The notes under the pieces were generated by a model. That model worked only from the letters and a program-made list of their open reading frames with translations, made no database searches and was not told where the DNA came from. DNA of 64,000 nucleotides from Novibacillus thermophilus (GTDB lineage Bacteria > Bacillota > Bacilli > Thermoactinomycetales > Novibacillaceae). The DNA lies in the NCBI RefSeq assembly GCF_002005165.1, contig NZ_CP019699.1, forward strand, positions 2,232,001 through 2,296,000, in the 5' to 3' direction. Positions 27,201 to 34,518 of this stretch are shown here, one piece after another (position 1 is the stretch's first letter; each line of letters begins with the position of its first letter). The translations under genes were made by a program, and so were the position numbers.

Positions 27201-28360
27201 CTGAAGATGCGTGGGACCAGGCGGCAGCCGTGAAAAAGACGTTGGCTCCGTTTTACGCGCAACATGAACGGGCGAAAGTGAGCGAATGGCTGACGAAGGC
27301 TTTTTACAGCGAACAGCCGAGCTTGATGGAATACCGCTTATCCGAGTATGAAGAGCGGGTGAAACAGCCGGAGTGGATGGACAGAGACGACTGGAAAGAC
27401 GAACACAAACATATGCTTGAACGGTGGAAGCAGTTGACTTCCCGCAATTACATTGAGTTAGACTACCAAGGGCAGCGGGTCAGTCCGTATTTTGTCAAAC
27501 GGGCTGTTGAGGACGAAATGACCCGCAACAAGGAGTATTTAAAAGAACAGGATCGCGAGCTGTACGAAGAAATCATTTTGAACTCTGTCGGCAACATGTT
27601 GCGCAGCCGCATTCAGCGTGCCGAACGATGGGTGAAAGAGATGAACAGTTTAATGCTCAAGCGCGACAATTCCTCCGGGTTGACGTTTTCGATACAGTGG
27701 AAACCGCGGACGGCGGAGGCGGAGGAAGAATTGGACACGAAGGATTTAGTCGAGCTGTTGCGCATGAATCCCCGGCTGTTAAAAGACTCGGACTTGGACA
27801 GCGTTACCCGCCATTTCCGCTCCAAGATCGACCGGGCCAAGGCGTTGGCCGATGAAAGCAGGGTCGGCCATACATTGCACCAGGTGCTTAAAGATGTGCT
27901 CGATTACCGCAAGTGGTTTTCGTTCATTTTGCATTACAAGCGGGAGAATGAACCGAAGCGAGAGCTGACGAACAACGCGTTTTACAAGTTCAGCGGAGGG
28001 GAAAAGGCGATGGCGATGTACATTCCCCTTTTTGCCGCTGCTTACTCGCGTTACAGAGAAGCCGATGACGCGGCGCCTTACATTATTTCGTTGGATGAAG
28101 CGTTTGCCGGCGTAGACGAGAATAACATTCGGGATATGTTCAAAGTACTGGAGGAGCTCGACTTTAACTACATCATGAATTCCCAAGCGCTTTGGGGCGA
28201 CTATGACACTGTGAGCGAACTCTCTATTTGCGAGCTCGTGCGGCCGAAAAATGCGGATTACGTTACCGTCATTCACTACTATTGGGACGGACGTGAGAGA
28301 CAGTACGTGCCGCAGACCGAAATGGATGCGGCAAAAAGAGAAATAGCGGCAACACAGTAG
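24200..28360 (+). CDS. jetC: Wadjet type II protein JetC, SMC/MukB-like ATPase (TIGR02680)
   Basis: 1386 residues. The Walker A loop GNNGSGKS is at residues 36-43. Long coiled coils rich in E, K, Q and R fill about 260-1150. The ABC signature FSGGEKA is at about 1264 and Walker B IISLDEAFAG at about 1295-1304 (DE 1299-1300). This is the SMC-type motor of Wadjet: two copies use ATP to extrude DNA loops until a small closed circle is recognised. Its length and the N-terminal LLNFWYYDEEIFQFSNGKLL fit TIGR02680 rather than type I JetC. All ATPase motifs are intact, so the motor looks functional. Confidence 0.93.
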   Translation: MTHVNKWMLNRAGLLNFWYYDEEIFQFSNGKLLLRGNNGSGKSVTMQSFIPVLLDGKKSPDRLDPFGSKARRMEDYLLGEKDVVDRDERTGYLFIEYKRTKTDQYVTTGIGLQAKRHKNMDFWGFVIFDNRRIGYDFNLYKTERHGGETRKVPLSRVELVNRIADGGVVVRTQSEYMQLVNKHIFGFASQEHYEDLIKLLIQLRSPKLSKDFKPTVIYEILEAALPPLSDDDLRPLSDTIEHMDQTKQQLEQLEREDRALKKLTDAYHTYNQYMLAEKASEAVHARHKWEQAEGRYEQLKAKHAELSQTIERLKGGIQGLEQDREVAEQEQTRLYNHDVWNLEGERENLESQWRTLQRDVEKKERQLDEQRRRELKYRDEQERKESEQDEIERSIEEKLEDLAVHAADAGFDRHEMNVADYARREEGRVFDFSIWKQEANRHYDTLRHVLDLLQDYESVKDRYRELSKDYADVMKEIDQLRHEEQEWRNVFEEERGTLEDAIHRWAKTHAFLPLSDEAMQQALRALYGLYESHAYEDVRRPLFDEAQSYRERLHTDIAQKKHERNELERQIKEWEETLHVWRSMKDPEPDVHEATRQSREKLKAAGVAFLPFYAAVEFQEHVNDAQRERIESALKQMGLLDALIAENELKVIHDKVLQPAPNVMAHSLADYLQPDVDDASPISAERVDQVLRSVLIADEAVTDGISLDENGEYSHGLIKGHAPPEQKVRFIGRTARERYRRDKIREAEEAIASLQTEKAGVEGAIDALEATVANVRKALDCFPEDSDLHTSFEHIRQTQLAVEQKTRQREQMDERLKAVDREYKTLKRAVEKETADIPFPLTREAFHDALAAMRQYEKILSELGNEELRRANVVQHIEHLKELIEQQAEEVDGLKGELNELTDRKQRTGMHLDSVRKQIEQMGADDIRRQISEVQQRLESIKSELESKRRELPEAEVALEQTDNNLATLDRERDFWKKLSCSWLDAYKKEVSTGFVDVKPAEDAWDQAAAVKKTLAPFYAQHERAKVSEWLTKAFYSEQPSLMEYRLSEYEERVKQPEWMDRDDWKDEHKHMLERWKQLTSRNYIELDYQGQRVSPYFVKRAVEDEMTRNKEYLKEQDRELYEEIILNSVGNMLRSRIQRAERWVKEMNSLMLKRDNSSGLTFSIQWKPRTAEAEEELDTKDLVELLRMNPRLLKDSDLDSVTRHFRSKIDRAKALADESRVGHTLHQVLKDVLDYRKWFSFILHYKRENEPKRELTNNAFYKFSGGEKAMAMYIPLFAAAYSRYREADDAAPYIISLDEAFAGVDENNIRDMFKVLEELDFNYIMNSQALWGDYDTVSELSICELVRPKNADYVTVIHYYWDGRERQYVPQTEMDAAKREIAATQ

Positions 28361-28381
28361 GTGGACAGGCAGGTGTCTTGG

Positions 28382-29683
28382 ATGACAGAGCTGTCTTCCG
28401 TTGAGGAAGCTGTTCGTTTTTTTCGTGAAGAACCAGGATTCGATCGGTTGTTTCGTCTGTTTAAAAAGAAATGCGAATCTCTTGGGCGTGTCGGCGGTTC
28501 CGTTAAACTGTCGCAGTTCACTGAAGCGGAATTGCGGTCCATCGCCAATTTTTACGGCACCTCTTACGACACGTTCGTCGAAAAGGACATGGTGCGTTTA
28601 AAAGGGTTTGAACAGCAGCTGCAAAAGACACGTTTCGAAGGTGTGGCATTGCACGAGCTGTTGGAGACGTATTTCGGCGAACGGCTCATGTCAAATAAAA
28701 TGAAACGGGAACAAGAGCGAGCAGAGGTTCGCGCCTTTTTCGCCAAATGCGCTGACATGTATCCCGCCATTGTCGAGTGGATCGTTCATGTGTTACAAAA
28801 GCCTGCCGATGCACGATTTATTTACAATCTCGAACGGGAGAACCGCGACCGGTTGCAAAAGATGATCGCGTGTGTTGCCAAGGCCATGTCCCAATTGCCT
28901 GGGAAAGGAGAGGCCGAGCGGCTGCCGCTTTTTGCCCAACGCGTGACTGGTAACCCCCATGCATTTGATGTACAAGGGGAACAAGGAAGACTGTTCCTTC
29001 ACGCCCTCGCCGTTCACCGGGCGCGGAAGGAAGGCGAAGCAGTGCGCATGCCGAACGGAAGTGAGGAAATGAACGATTTGTTACAGTACGCAGGGCTTTT
29101 GCGGGATGATTTGCACAACTTTGTCACGTGTGCGGGTCTGTTGGCAGAAACGGCCAGAGGGGTTCATCCGGTGTGGCGCGAAGCGGCATTGTCTTACACC
29201 GTTTGGCACGTTCCGGTGCGGGAACTAGTCAAAACCGTGAGCATTTACCCGTACAGGGGACGTCATGTGTGGATCGTGGAAAATTCCGGAGTGTATTCAG
29301 CCATACTCGATGCGTGTCCGGAAGCGCCGATTGTATGTACGCACGGGCAGTTTAAATTAGCGACTTGGTTACTGCTGGACCGGATAACGCGACATAATGT
29401 TGTACTTTATTATTCCGGTGATTACGATCCGGAAGGACTTAGAATGGCGCAAAACCTGAAAGACCGCTATCGGGAACACATTCAATTTTGGCGCATGGAT
29501 GTGGAGAATTACAGAAGCACCAAGCCGCAAAAAAAGGTTGGCCAGGATCGTTTAAAAAAATTAGAGCGGATTACCCACCCGGAACTGTTACCCGTTGCCA
29601 GCGAGATGAAGCGGTTGCAAGCAGCCGGGTATCAAGAAGCTTTAACCGATAGCTTTATTCACGATATAAGGTGTTCACTCTAA
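28382..29683 (+). CDS. jetD: Wadjet type II nuclease JetD (TIGR02679/DUF2399, Toprim-like)
   Basis: About 433 residues. The C-terminal Toprim-like domain has its glutamate in VWIVENSGVYSA (Glu about 300) and the DxD pair in SGDYDPEGL (Asp about 347 and 349). JetD is the nuclease that cuts circular DNA once the JetABC motor has extruded it. All acidic residues expected for metal binding are present. The start is either ATG 28382 with AGGTG upstream, or GTG 28361 directly after the jetC stop. The stop lies only 2 nt from that of the convergent next gene. Confidence 0.9.
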   Translation: MTELSSVEEAVRFFREEPGFDRLFRLFKKKCESLGRVGGSVKLSQFTEAELRSIANFYGTSYDTFVEKDMVRLKGFEQQLQKTRFEGVALHELLETYFGERLMSNKMKREQERAEVRAFFAKCADMYPAIVEWIVHVLQKPADARFIYNLERENRDRLQKMIACVAKAMSQLPGKGEAERLPLFAQRVTGNPHAFDVQGEQGRLFLHALAVHRARKEGEAVRMPNGSEEMNDLLQYAGLLRDDLHNFVTCAGLLAETARGVHPVWREAALSYTVWHVPVRELVKTVSIYPYRGRHVWIVENSGVYSAILDACPEAPIVCTHGQFKLATWLLLDRITRHNVVLYYSGDYDPEGLRMAQNLKDRYREHIQFWRMDVENYRSTKPQKKVGQDRLKKLERITHPELLPVASEMKRLQAAGYQEALTDSFIHDIRCSL

Positions 29684-29685
29684 TT

Positions 29686-29997
29686 TCAGAAGACAATCCC
29701 CTGCCTTTCCATTTCCCGCTTAGTCTCCGGTGTGCCCAATTCGTATATCAGTTTGTAAATGGCGTACATGTTGGCGTCGTAGTCGTCGTTTTCTTTGTCC
29801 AGTTGGTGGTACGGCACAATCGGAATGTGGGAAAGGACAAACGTCCCCCAGTCGGCTTTATCTTTGTGGTTAAACATGTCTTGCAGTCTTTTAATGTCGT
29901 CCTCGCTCGCTTCGATTTCAAATTCGTAGGGAGAATCGGTTTTGTCGTTCAGAATGTCACCTGAGGCAACCGAAACGTAATACGTTTGCTTTTCCAT
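29686..29997 (-). CDS. Hypothetical protein, 103 residues
   Basis: ATG 29997 has GGAGG 9 nt before it; an upstream in-frame ATG lacks one. The sequence begins EKQTYYVSVASGDIL and ends YELGTPETKREMERQGI, with an acidic middle. I recall similar small uncharacterised Bacilli proteins but no established function. There are no membrane segments or cysteines. It converges with jetD with a 2-nt gap and no terminator between, so the two transcripts overlap. Confidence 0.75.
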   Translation of the reverse strand: MEKQTYYVSVASGDILNDKTDSPYEFEIEASEDDIKRLQDMFNHKDKADWGTFVLSHIPIVPYHQLDKENDDYDANMYAIYKLIYELGTPETKREMERQGIVF

Positions 29998-30140
29998 CGT
30001 ACAGAACCTCCGCATGTTCAATCACTCATAGGTTTTCCCAAAGCATACAGATTATGAGTCCAAGCAATTTAAGCACCATTCTGCATGACATATTACATAG
30101 CATACGGATAATGTGTGTCAGGCGAACGAATGGCCGATAA

Positions 30141-30174
30141 AAAGAGGAAAGTCTCAACGTCGACTTTCCTCTTT
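30141..30174 (-). terminator. Intrinsic terminator, bidirectional shape
   Basis: A perfect 13-bp stem (30141-30153 with 30162-30174) around an 8-nt loop. On the minus strand it is followed by TTTTT, so it ends the Gln-rich gene at 30180. Confidence 0.85.
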
Positions 30175-30179
30175 GAACA

Positions 30180-30458
30180 CTACTGGAATTTGTTCTGTTG
30201 ATTTTGGGCCTGCTGCAATTGTTGCTGGGCTTGTTGCAACTGCTGTTCGGCCTGTTGAATCTGTTGTTGTTGCTGCGTATTGGCTTGCGCCCCTTGCTGT
30301 GCTTGTTGCAGTTGCTGTTGCGCCTGTTGCAACTGCTGTTGGGCTTGTTGCAACTGTTGAGGGTTCGCACTTTGCTGTGCTTGTTGCACGGCCTGTTGGG
30401 CTTGTTGAGCCGCTTGAACTGCCTGCTGCAACTGCTGTTGATTCTGTTGTTGTGCCAT
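30180..30458 (-). CDS. Small glutamine/alanine-rich low-complexity protein
   Basis: 92 residues made almost only of Q, A, L and N, with repeats of QQLQQAQQ. The ATG at 30458 has AAGGAGG about 10 nt before it and the gene has a strong terminator, so it is very probably expressed. The 7-residue rhythm suggests an alpha-helical or coiled-coil rod. It is not a typical alpha/beta or gamma SASP. Upstream, TGTATA and CAAAGTA about 15 nt apart loosely resemble a forespore (SigG/SigF) promoter. A spore-related structural role is a guess. The frames on the other strand are artefacts of the repeats. Confidence 0.75.
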   Translation of the reverse strand: MAQQQNQQQLQQAVQAAQQAQQAVQQAQQSANPQQLQQAQQQLQQAQQQLQQAQQGAQANTQQQQQIQQAEQQLQQAQQQLQQAQNQQNKFQ

Positions 30459-30545
30459 AGAAGAAAACCTCCTTGAGTAGTCGCTTGTGGTGAGAGACGT
30501 GTCCTCTCTCCCTTTATACTTTGTAAACTTCGTTGGTTTATACAT

Positions 30546-30852
30546 GTGACATCATATTTTTACTTTAAGGCTAAACTACTGGCGACAAGACGCTACTTTC
30601 TGCTGAAGGGATCGGCAGCTAGGTTATTCTGATGGTCACACGTTGCATGGCGTAAGATGGAAGGAGAGGACATCGAACTTGTCGAGCGGGATGTCATGCC
30701 CGTCCCGCTCAACAATCTCCTTTTAAAAGCTAGCGAAAGGTGTTGTCCCCCTGCCGGACGAAACCGGGACGGGTGGAAATATCGTGACTGATCATGTAAA
30801 AACGTCCTCTTGGGACAGCATGGGGTGCTTAACCTTACAAAGGAGTGATCGA
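30546..30852. other. Intergenic region with a hairpin upstream of yyaL
   Basis: GAGCGGGA (30684-30691) pairs with TCCCGCTC (30703-30710), extended by TTG/CAA outside; it is followed by TCTCCTTTT. It may end a transcript or form a leader. No T-box or other known riboswitch pattern is seen. Confidence 0.4.
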
Positions 30853-32916
30853 GTGCGAGAACCGAATCGTTTAATCCATGAAAAATCTCCCTACCTTCTG
30901 CAACACGCCGACAACCCTGTCGATTGGTATCCGTGGGGTGAAGAAGCGTTCGAGAGAGCCGAAAACGAGGACAAGCTCATCTTCCTCTCCATCGGTTATT
31001 CCACTTGCCACTGGTGCCACGTCATGGAACGGGAGTCGTTTGAGGACGACGAAGTAGCGGAACGGCTGAACCGCGATTACATTGCGGTCAAAGTAGACCG
31101 GGAAGAGCGACCGGACATTGACCACGTGTATATGACGGTTTGCCAGTTGATGACAGGGCAGGGCGGCTGGCCGCTCACCGTCATCTTGACACCGGACCAA
31201 AAGCCGATTTTCGCCGGTACGTACTTTCCCAAAGAGAGCAAGTGGGGTCGGGCGGGCCTCTTGGACATTTTAGAACAGATCGCGGAGAAATGGCGTCAAG
31301 AGCGGGACAGCGTCCAACGGACCGGGAATCAAATAGCGAATGCGGTCGTTCCGCACTTTGACGTGCAGGCGTACGGCGACCTCGATCCAGAAGTGCTGCA
31401 CGAGGCGTACCGGCAATACGACGCGCAGTTTGACGAAACGTACGGCGGGTTCGGACCGGAACCGAAGTTCCCCTCGCCGCACAACGTGATCTTTTTGCTT
31501 CGGTACTATAAGCAGACGGGCGAGAAACGAGCCCTCGACATGGCGGAAAAGACCCTCGACGGCATGTACCGCGGTGGGATGTACGACCATATCGGGTTCG
31601 GGTTCTCCCGCTATGCGACAGACGAGAAATGGCTCGTACCCCACTTTGAAAAAATGCTGTACGACAACGCCATGCTGGCGTACACATACTTGGAAGCGTA
31701 CCAAGTGACACACAAACACCTGTACAGAGAAGTAGCGGAACAAATTTTCACGTACGTGCTTCGGGATATGACAGACTCAAAAGGCGGTTTTTTCTCAGCG
31801 GAAGACGCCGATTCTGAAGGGGTTGAGGGGAAATTTTACGTGTGGACGCCGGATGAGGTGAAGCAAGTGCTCGGCCCCGATACAGGAGAGCTCGTGTGTG
31901 ACTACTACGGCATCACAGAAGGAGGAAATTTCGAAGGGAAGAGCATTCCGAATCTCATCGGGCGGTCGTTGGAGGCCTTTGCGACTTCCGCCGGAATGTC
32001 AGCAGAAATGTGGCAAAACCGGTTGCACGACGCCCGGGAGAAACTGTTCCGACACCGCGAGCAGCGCATCCATCCGCACAAGGACGACAAAATCCTCACC
32101 TCGTGGAACGGCCTGATGATTGCCGCGCTGGCGAAAGGGGCAAAAGTGTTACAGAACACGGCTTACAGGGAGGCCGCAGAAAAGGCGGCTCGCTTCTTGC
32201 TCACACGGCTGCGTCAGGACGACGGCCGACTGCTTGCCCGGTACCGGGACGGGGAAGCGGCTCACCCCGCTTACCTCGACGACTACGCTTTCCTCGTCTG
32301 GGGCTTGCACGAACTGTACGAAGCGACGTGGAACGTGACGTATCTGCGGGAAGCCGTTCGCTTGAATGAAGAGATGCTGCGCTTGTTCTGGGATGACGCA
32401 CAAGGCGGCTGCTTTTTCACCGCTCGAGACAGTGAAGCGCTGCTGGCACGGCCGAAAGAGATACACGACGGCGCCATACCGTCGGGCAACTCTGTCGCCG
32501 CGTACAACCTAGTACGCCTGGCCCACTTGACCGGCAGTGCCACGCTGCAAAAAAAAGCGGAACAACAGGTGCAGGCGTTTGCCGAGGAGGTCCGACGCGT
32601 CCCCACTGCGACTGCCTTTTTCTTAACGGCTGTGCAGCTTGCTGCGGGGCCGATGCGAATGGTCGTCATTGCCGGAGAGCGGGGGTCCCCTGCCGCAGAA
32701 GACATGCTCACTGCAGCGCAACAGGCGTACGTACCGGGCGACCTGCTCGTGTTCCATCCCCCCGGTGAGGCTGGCAGAGCCATTGAAGCGATCGCGCCGA
32801 GTGTAAAAGGACAACGCATGCGACAAGGCCAGGCGACCGCTTACGTGTGTGAAAACTACGCCTGCCAGGAGCCGGTCACAGACGTCGGCTGGTTCAAACG
32901 ACAACTGCAAATGTAA
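30853..32916 (+). CDS. yyaL: Thioredoxin-domain protein of the YyaL/spermatogenesis-associated 20 family
   Basis: About 687 residues. The N-terminal thioredoxin-like domain (DUF255) has [17 protein letters not shown] and the CHWCH motif (Cys 52 and 55), then KVDREERPD and [11 protein letters not shown]. The rest is an alpha/alpha toroid related to glycan epimerases and hydrolases ([26 protein letters not shown]). The family is widespread and its reaction is not settled. GTG 30853 has AAAGGAG 7 nt before it and gives the length of Bacillus YyaL; the frame extends upstream without support. It appears to be a single-gene unit. Confidence 0.9.
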   Translation: MREPNRLIHEKSPYLLQHADNPVDWYPWGEEAFERAENEDKLIFLSIGYSTCHWCHVMERESFEDDEVAERLNRDYIAVKVDREERPDIDHVYMTVCQLMTGQGGWPLTVILTPDQKPIFAGTYFPKESKWGRAGLLDILEQIAEKWRQERDSVQRTGNQIANAVVPHFDVQAYGDLDPEVLHEAYRQYDAQFDETYGGFGPEPKFPSPHNVIFLLRYYKQTGEKRALDMAEKTLDGMYRGGMYDHIGFGFSRYATDEKWLVPHFEKMLYDNAMLAYTYLEAYQVTHKHLYREVAEQIFTYVLRDMTDSKGGFFSAEDADSEGVEGKFYVWTPDEVKQVLGPDTGELVCDYYGITEGGNFEGKSIPNLIGRSLEAFATSAGMSAEMWQNRLHDAREKLFRHREQRIHPHKDDKILTSWNGLMIAALAKGAKVLQNTAYREAAEKAARFLLTRLRQDDGRLLARYRDGEAAHPAYLDDYAFLVWGLHELYEATWNVTYLREAVRLNEEMLRLFWDDAQGGCFFTARDSEALLARPKEIHDGAIPSGNSVAAYNLVRLAHLTGSATLQKKAEQQVQAFAEEVRRVPTATAFFLTAVQLAAGPMRMVVIAGERGSPAAEDMLTAAQQAYVPGDLLVFHPPGEAGRAIEAIAPSVKGQRMRQGQATAYVCENYACQEPVTDVGWFKRQLQM

Positions 32917-32944
32917 ACATCGCCTTGTGACCGGCCGTTCACAA

Positions 32945-33178
32945 TTAACGCCGCGATGGAGGGCGGGCTCGAAATGTCACGCGAATGGCCGGCCCTATGC
33001 GTCCAGTCTCGTCTTGATCAGGCACGCTTTCGCGCTGCGATTTTTCTTTTTGCGGCGGATACTGATACGTGAACCAATACCATTCACCCGGTTCCAGAAT
33101 GCCGTAACTGTATGGGATGATGTCGTACAGATCCCGGTGGACTTCCGTTTCCCTCACTAGTCTCACGGTCACCATCAC
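32945..33178 (-). CDS. Hypothetical small protein, about 74-77 residues
   Basis: The sequence has a coherent first half (VRLVRETEVHRDLYDIIPYS, then GILEPGEWYWFTYQYPP) rich in aromatic residues, then a basic, hydrophilic tail. GAGG lies before a cluster of GTG/ATG starts at 33166-33178, so the exact start is uncertain. It is divergent from the glutaredoxin gene. No family is recognised. The residue use looks like a real protein rather than a chance frame. Confidence 0.5.
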   Translation of the reverse strand: MMVTVRLVRETEVHRDLYDIIPYSYGILEPGEWYWFTYQYPPQKEKSQRESVPDQDETGRIGPAIRVTFRARPPSRR

Positions 33179-33213
33179 CTCGCAAACGTTTCTCTACAGC
33201 TTATGGGAGGCTG

Positions 33214-33242
33214 TTATTGTCCTATTCCCTTTTTGGTATAAT
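33214..33242 (+). promoter_or_regulatory. Candidate promoter of the glutaredoxin gene
   Basis: A perfect TATAAT lies at 33237-33242. TTATTG at 33214-33219 is 17 nt upstream but is a weak -35. Confidence 0.45.
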
Positions 33243-33272
33243 GGGAATAAAATAAGGGAAGAAGGTGAATCA

Positions 33273-33527
33273 TTGCACAAAGTCATCGTCTACTCCAGGC
33301 CGCACTGCATTGAGTGCAACGTCTTGAAAAAATTTTTGAAGGATTACCAGATAGAGTACGAAAACCGCAATTGCAGCACCAATCCCGAGTACCTCGAGGA
33401 AGTAAAGAAAATGGGTTTTCTCGGCGTCCCTGTGACTGTCGTGGACGGGGAAGCGGTACAAGGGCTACAACCGGAAAAAATTTTAGAACTGCTCAACATG
33501 TCGCCAAAAGAAAACCACCTGACGTAA
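33273..33527 (+). CDS. Glutaredoxin family protein
   Basis: 84 residues with the thioredoxin fold of NrdH/glutaredoxin type: KVIVYSRPHCIECNVLKKFL has the CxxC redox pair, GVPVTVVDGEAVQG gives the cis-proline loop. It reduces disulfides in the cytosol; the electron donor is unknown. TTG 33273 has GAAGGTG upstream, and the frame before it encodes no family-like sequence. A promoter and a terminator bracket it, so it is a single-gene unit. Confidence 0.87.
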   Translation: MHKVIVYSRPHCIECNVLKKFLKDYQIEYENRNCSTNPEYLEEVKKMGFLGVPVTVVDGEAVQGLQPEKILELLNMSPKENHLT

Positions 33528-33534
33528 GCCAACA

Positions 33535-33564
33535 CTTGCCGAACTCAAGGCAAGCTATTTTTTT
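33535..33564 (+). terminator. Intrinsic terminator of the glutaredoxin gene
   Basis: CTTGCC (33535-33540) pairs with GGCAAG (33549-33554), followed by CTA and a run of T. It sits directly before the comK promoter. Confidence 0.75.
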
Positions 33565-33565
33565 C

Positions 33566-33595
33566 TTGATAATAGAACATATGTTCGTATATAAT
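33566..33595 (+). promoter_or_regulatory. SigA promoter of the comK-like gene
   Basis: TTGATA (33566-33571), an 18-nt spacer and a perfect TATAAT (33590-33595). The spacer holds a LexA-like palindrome. Confidence 0.7.
33575..33586. promoter_or_regulatory. LexA/DinR-like operator between -35 and -10
   Basis: GAACATATGTTC is a perfect 12-bp palindrome and matches the core of the Gram-positive SOS box (CGAAC-N4-GTTCG) with GAAC-N4-GTTC and a following G. Its place inside the promoter spacer is where a repressor would block polymerase. No LexA-controlled gene is otherwise visible nearby. Confidence 0.55.
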
Positions 33596-33637
33596 TGAAA
33601 TACGTCGCTACCAAAAAAAGGTACGGAGGGGTCAGCT

Positions 33638-34279
33638 ATGCATCACGCAGTCGAACGCTTTCTTATGGACGGAAGTGCTTGTATTCCACGCAACTGTACA
33701 GATGTCGGGGATCAATTAATGCTCTTGTTGACTTCCGGAAAAAGAGAATGCATCAAAATGACGGTGCGGACGTTTTTGAAACAGTCAGTTGCCTATTTCG
33801 GTAATGACCTCGCCGCTTTGCGCAAAATTTACGGACAAGTGATCGGAAAGCGGTACCAAGTACCGCTGCCGCTGACAGAACAGCTGACACTTGTGCCGTT
33901 CAAGGTGCGGAAGCCCATTGGACGGCAAGGGGCACACGGTTGGTTTGTCGCCGAACACATCCGGGGCTTAAAGCGGAGGTCAAAGGTCAGCACAACGATT
34001 GATGTGGATGGAGGTCACGACATTCTCTGTCTGCAGTCATTGGAAAGCTGCGAACAACAACTGCGCCACGTCATGCTCGTCAAAAATCACTATATGGCAT
34101 TACATCGTCATTCTGTCATCGTACGGGAAGCGGGGCCGAGCTTCTCTTATCCGTTTACCCGCCTCTTTCGGAAAGAAGGTGAGAACGGGTCAAGCATGAA
34201 GGGGTGGGCAGGCGTTAGCGACGATCCTTCCGAAATCTGTCGCCATGGACTAACGCATCGACCGCTAAAAATCAGATGA
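33638..34279 (+). CDS. comK: ComK-family competence transcription factor homologue
   Basis: 213 residues. Pieces that align with ComK are SVAYFGNDLAALRKIYGQVIG (compare SCRFFGSSYAGRKAG), TLVPFKVRKPIGRQGAHGWF (compare FLFPTLSSTRPQCGW) and CEQQLRHVMLVKNHYMALHR (compare NQVYRTAWLRTKFQDR). ComK activates DNA-uptake genes by binding AT-boxes. The C-terminal ~35 residues are longer than in B. subtilis ComK and differ. The start ATG has GGAGGGG. The promoter contains a LexA-like box, suggesting damage-induced expression. The assignment rests on visual alignment of a divergent family. Confidence 0.75.
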   Translation: MHHAVERFLMDGSACIPRNCTDVGDQLMLLLTSGKRECIKMTVRTFLKQSVAYFGNDLAALRKIYGQVIGKRYQVPLPLTEQLTLVPFKVRKPIGRQGAHGWFVAEHIRGLKRRSKVSTTIDVDGGHDILCLQSLESCEQQLRHVMLVKNHYMALHRHSVIVREAGPSFSYPFTRLFRKEGENGSSMKGWAGVSDDPSEICRHGLTHRPLKIR

Positions 34280-34436
34280 GGAAACTGGTTGAGATATTGA
34301 TGTACGGTAGTAGAGCTGTCCACACGGCCGTCCCTTCTCGACTACAAGTTATTCCAACAGGCCAGTATGGGAATTTTTTTATATTTGTGTGAGACTGCTA
34401 AAAGATGCAGTCTGCCGATAACGAAGAAATGAAAGG

Positions 34437-34478
34437 ACGGGCTGCCGTCAAGAGCGGTCAGCTTTTGAGACAGCCCGT
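34437..34478 (-). terminator. Hairpin terminator of the Gln-rich repeat gene
   Basis: ACGGGCTG (34437-34444) pairs with CAGCCCGT (34471-34478). On the minus strand it is followed by a T-rich tract. A second small hairpin, GACTGC/GCAGTC, lies at 34393-34412. The rest of the ~240-nt gap after comK holds no gene. Confidence 0.6.
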
Positions 34479-34518
34479 TCAAACAATTGTGATGGGTAAA
34501 TTCCTTGTTTTTTTCGGC

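Noticed and set aside
30113-30476. Leucine/valine-rich reading frames on the plus strand
   Set aside because: They are the reverse complement of the Q/A-rich gene; the minus strand has the ribosome site and terminator.
34350-34382. Terminator directly after the comK-like gene
   Set aside because: Only a 5-bp stem (ATTCC/GGAAT) precedes the T-run; too weak to call with confidence.
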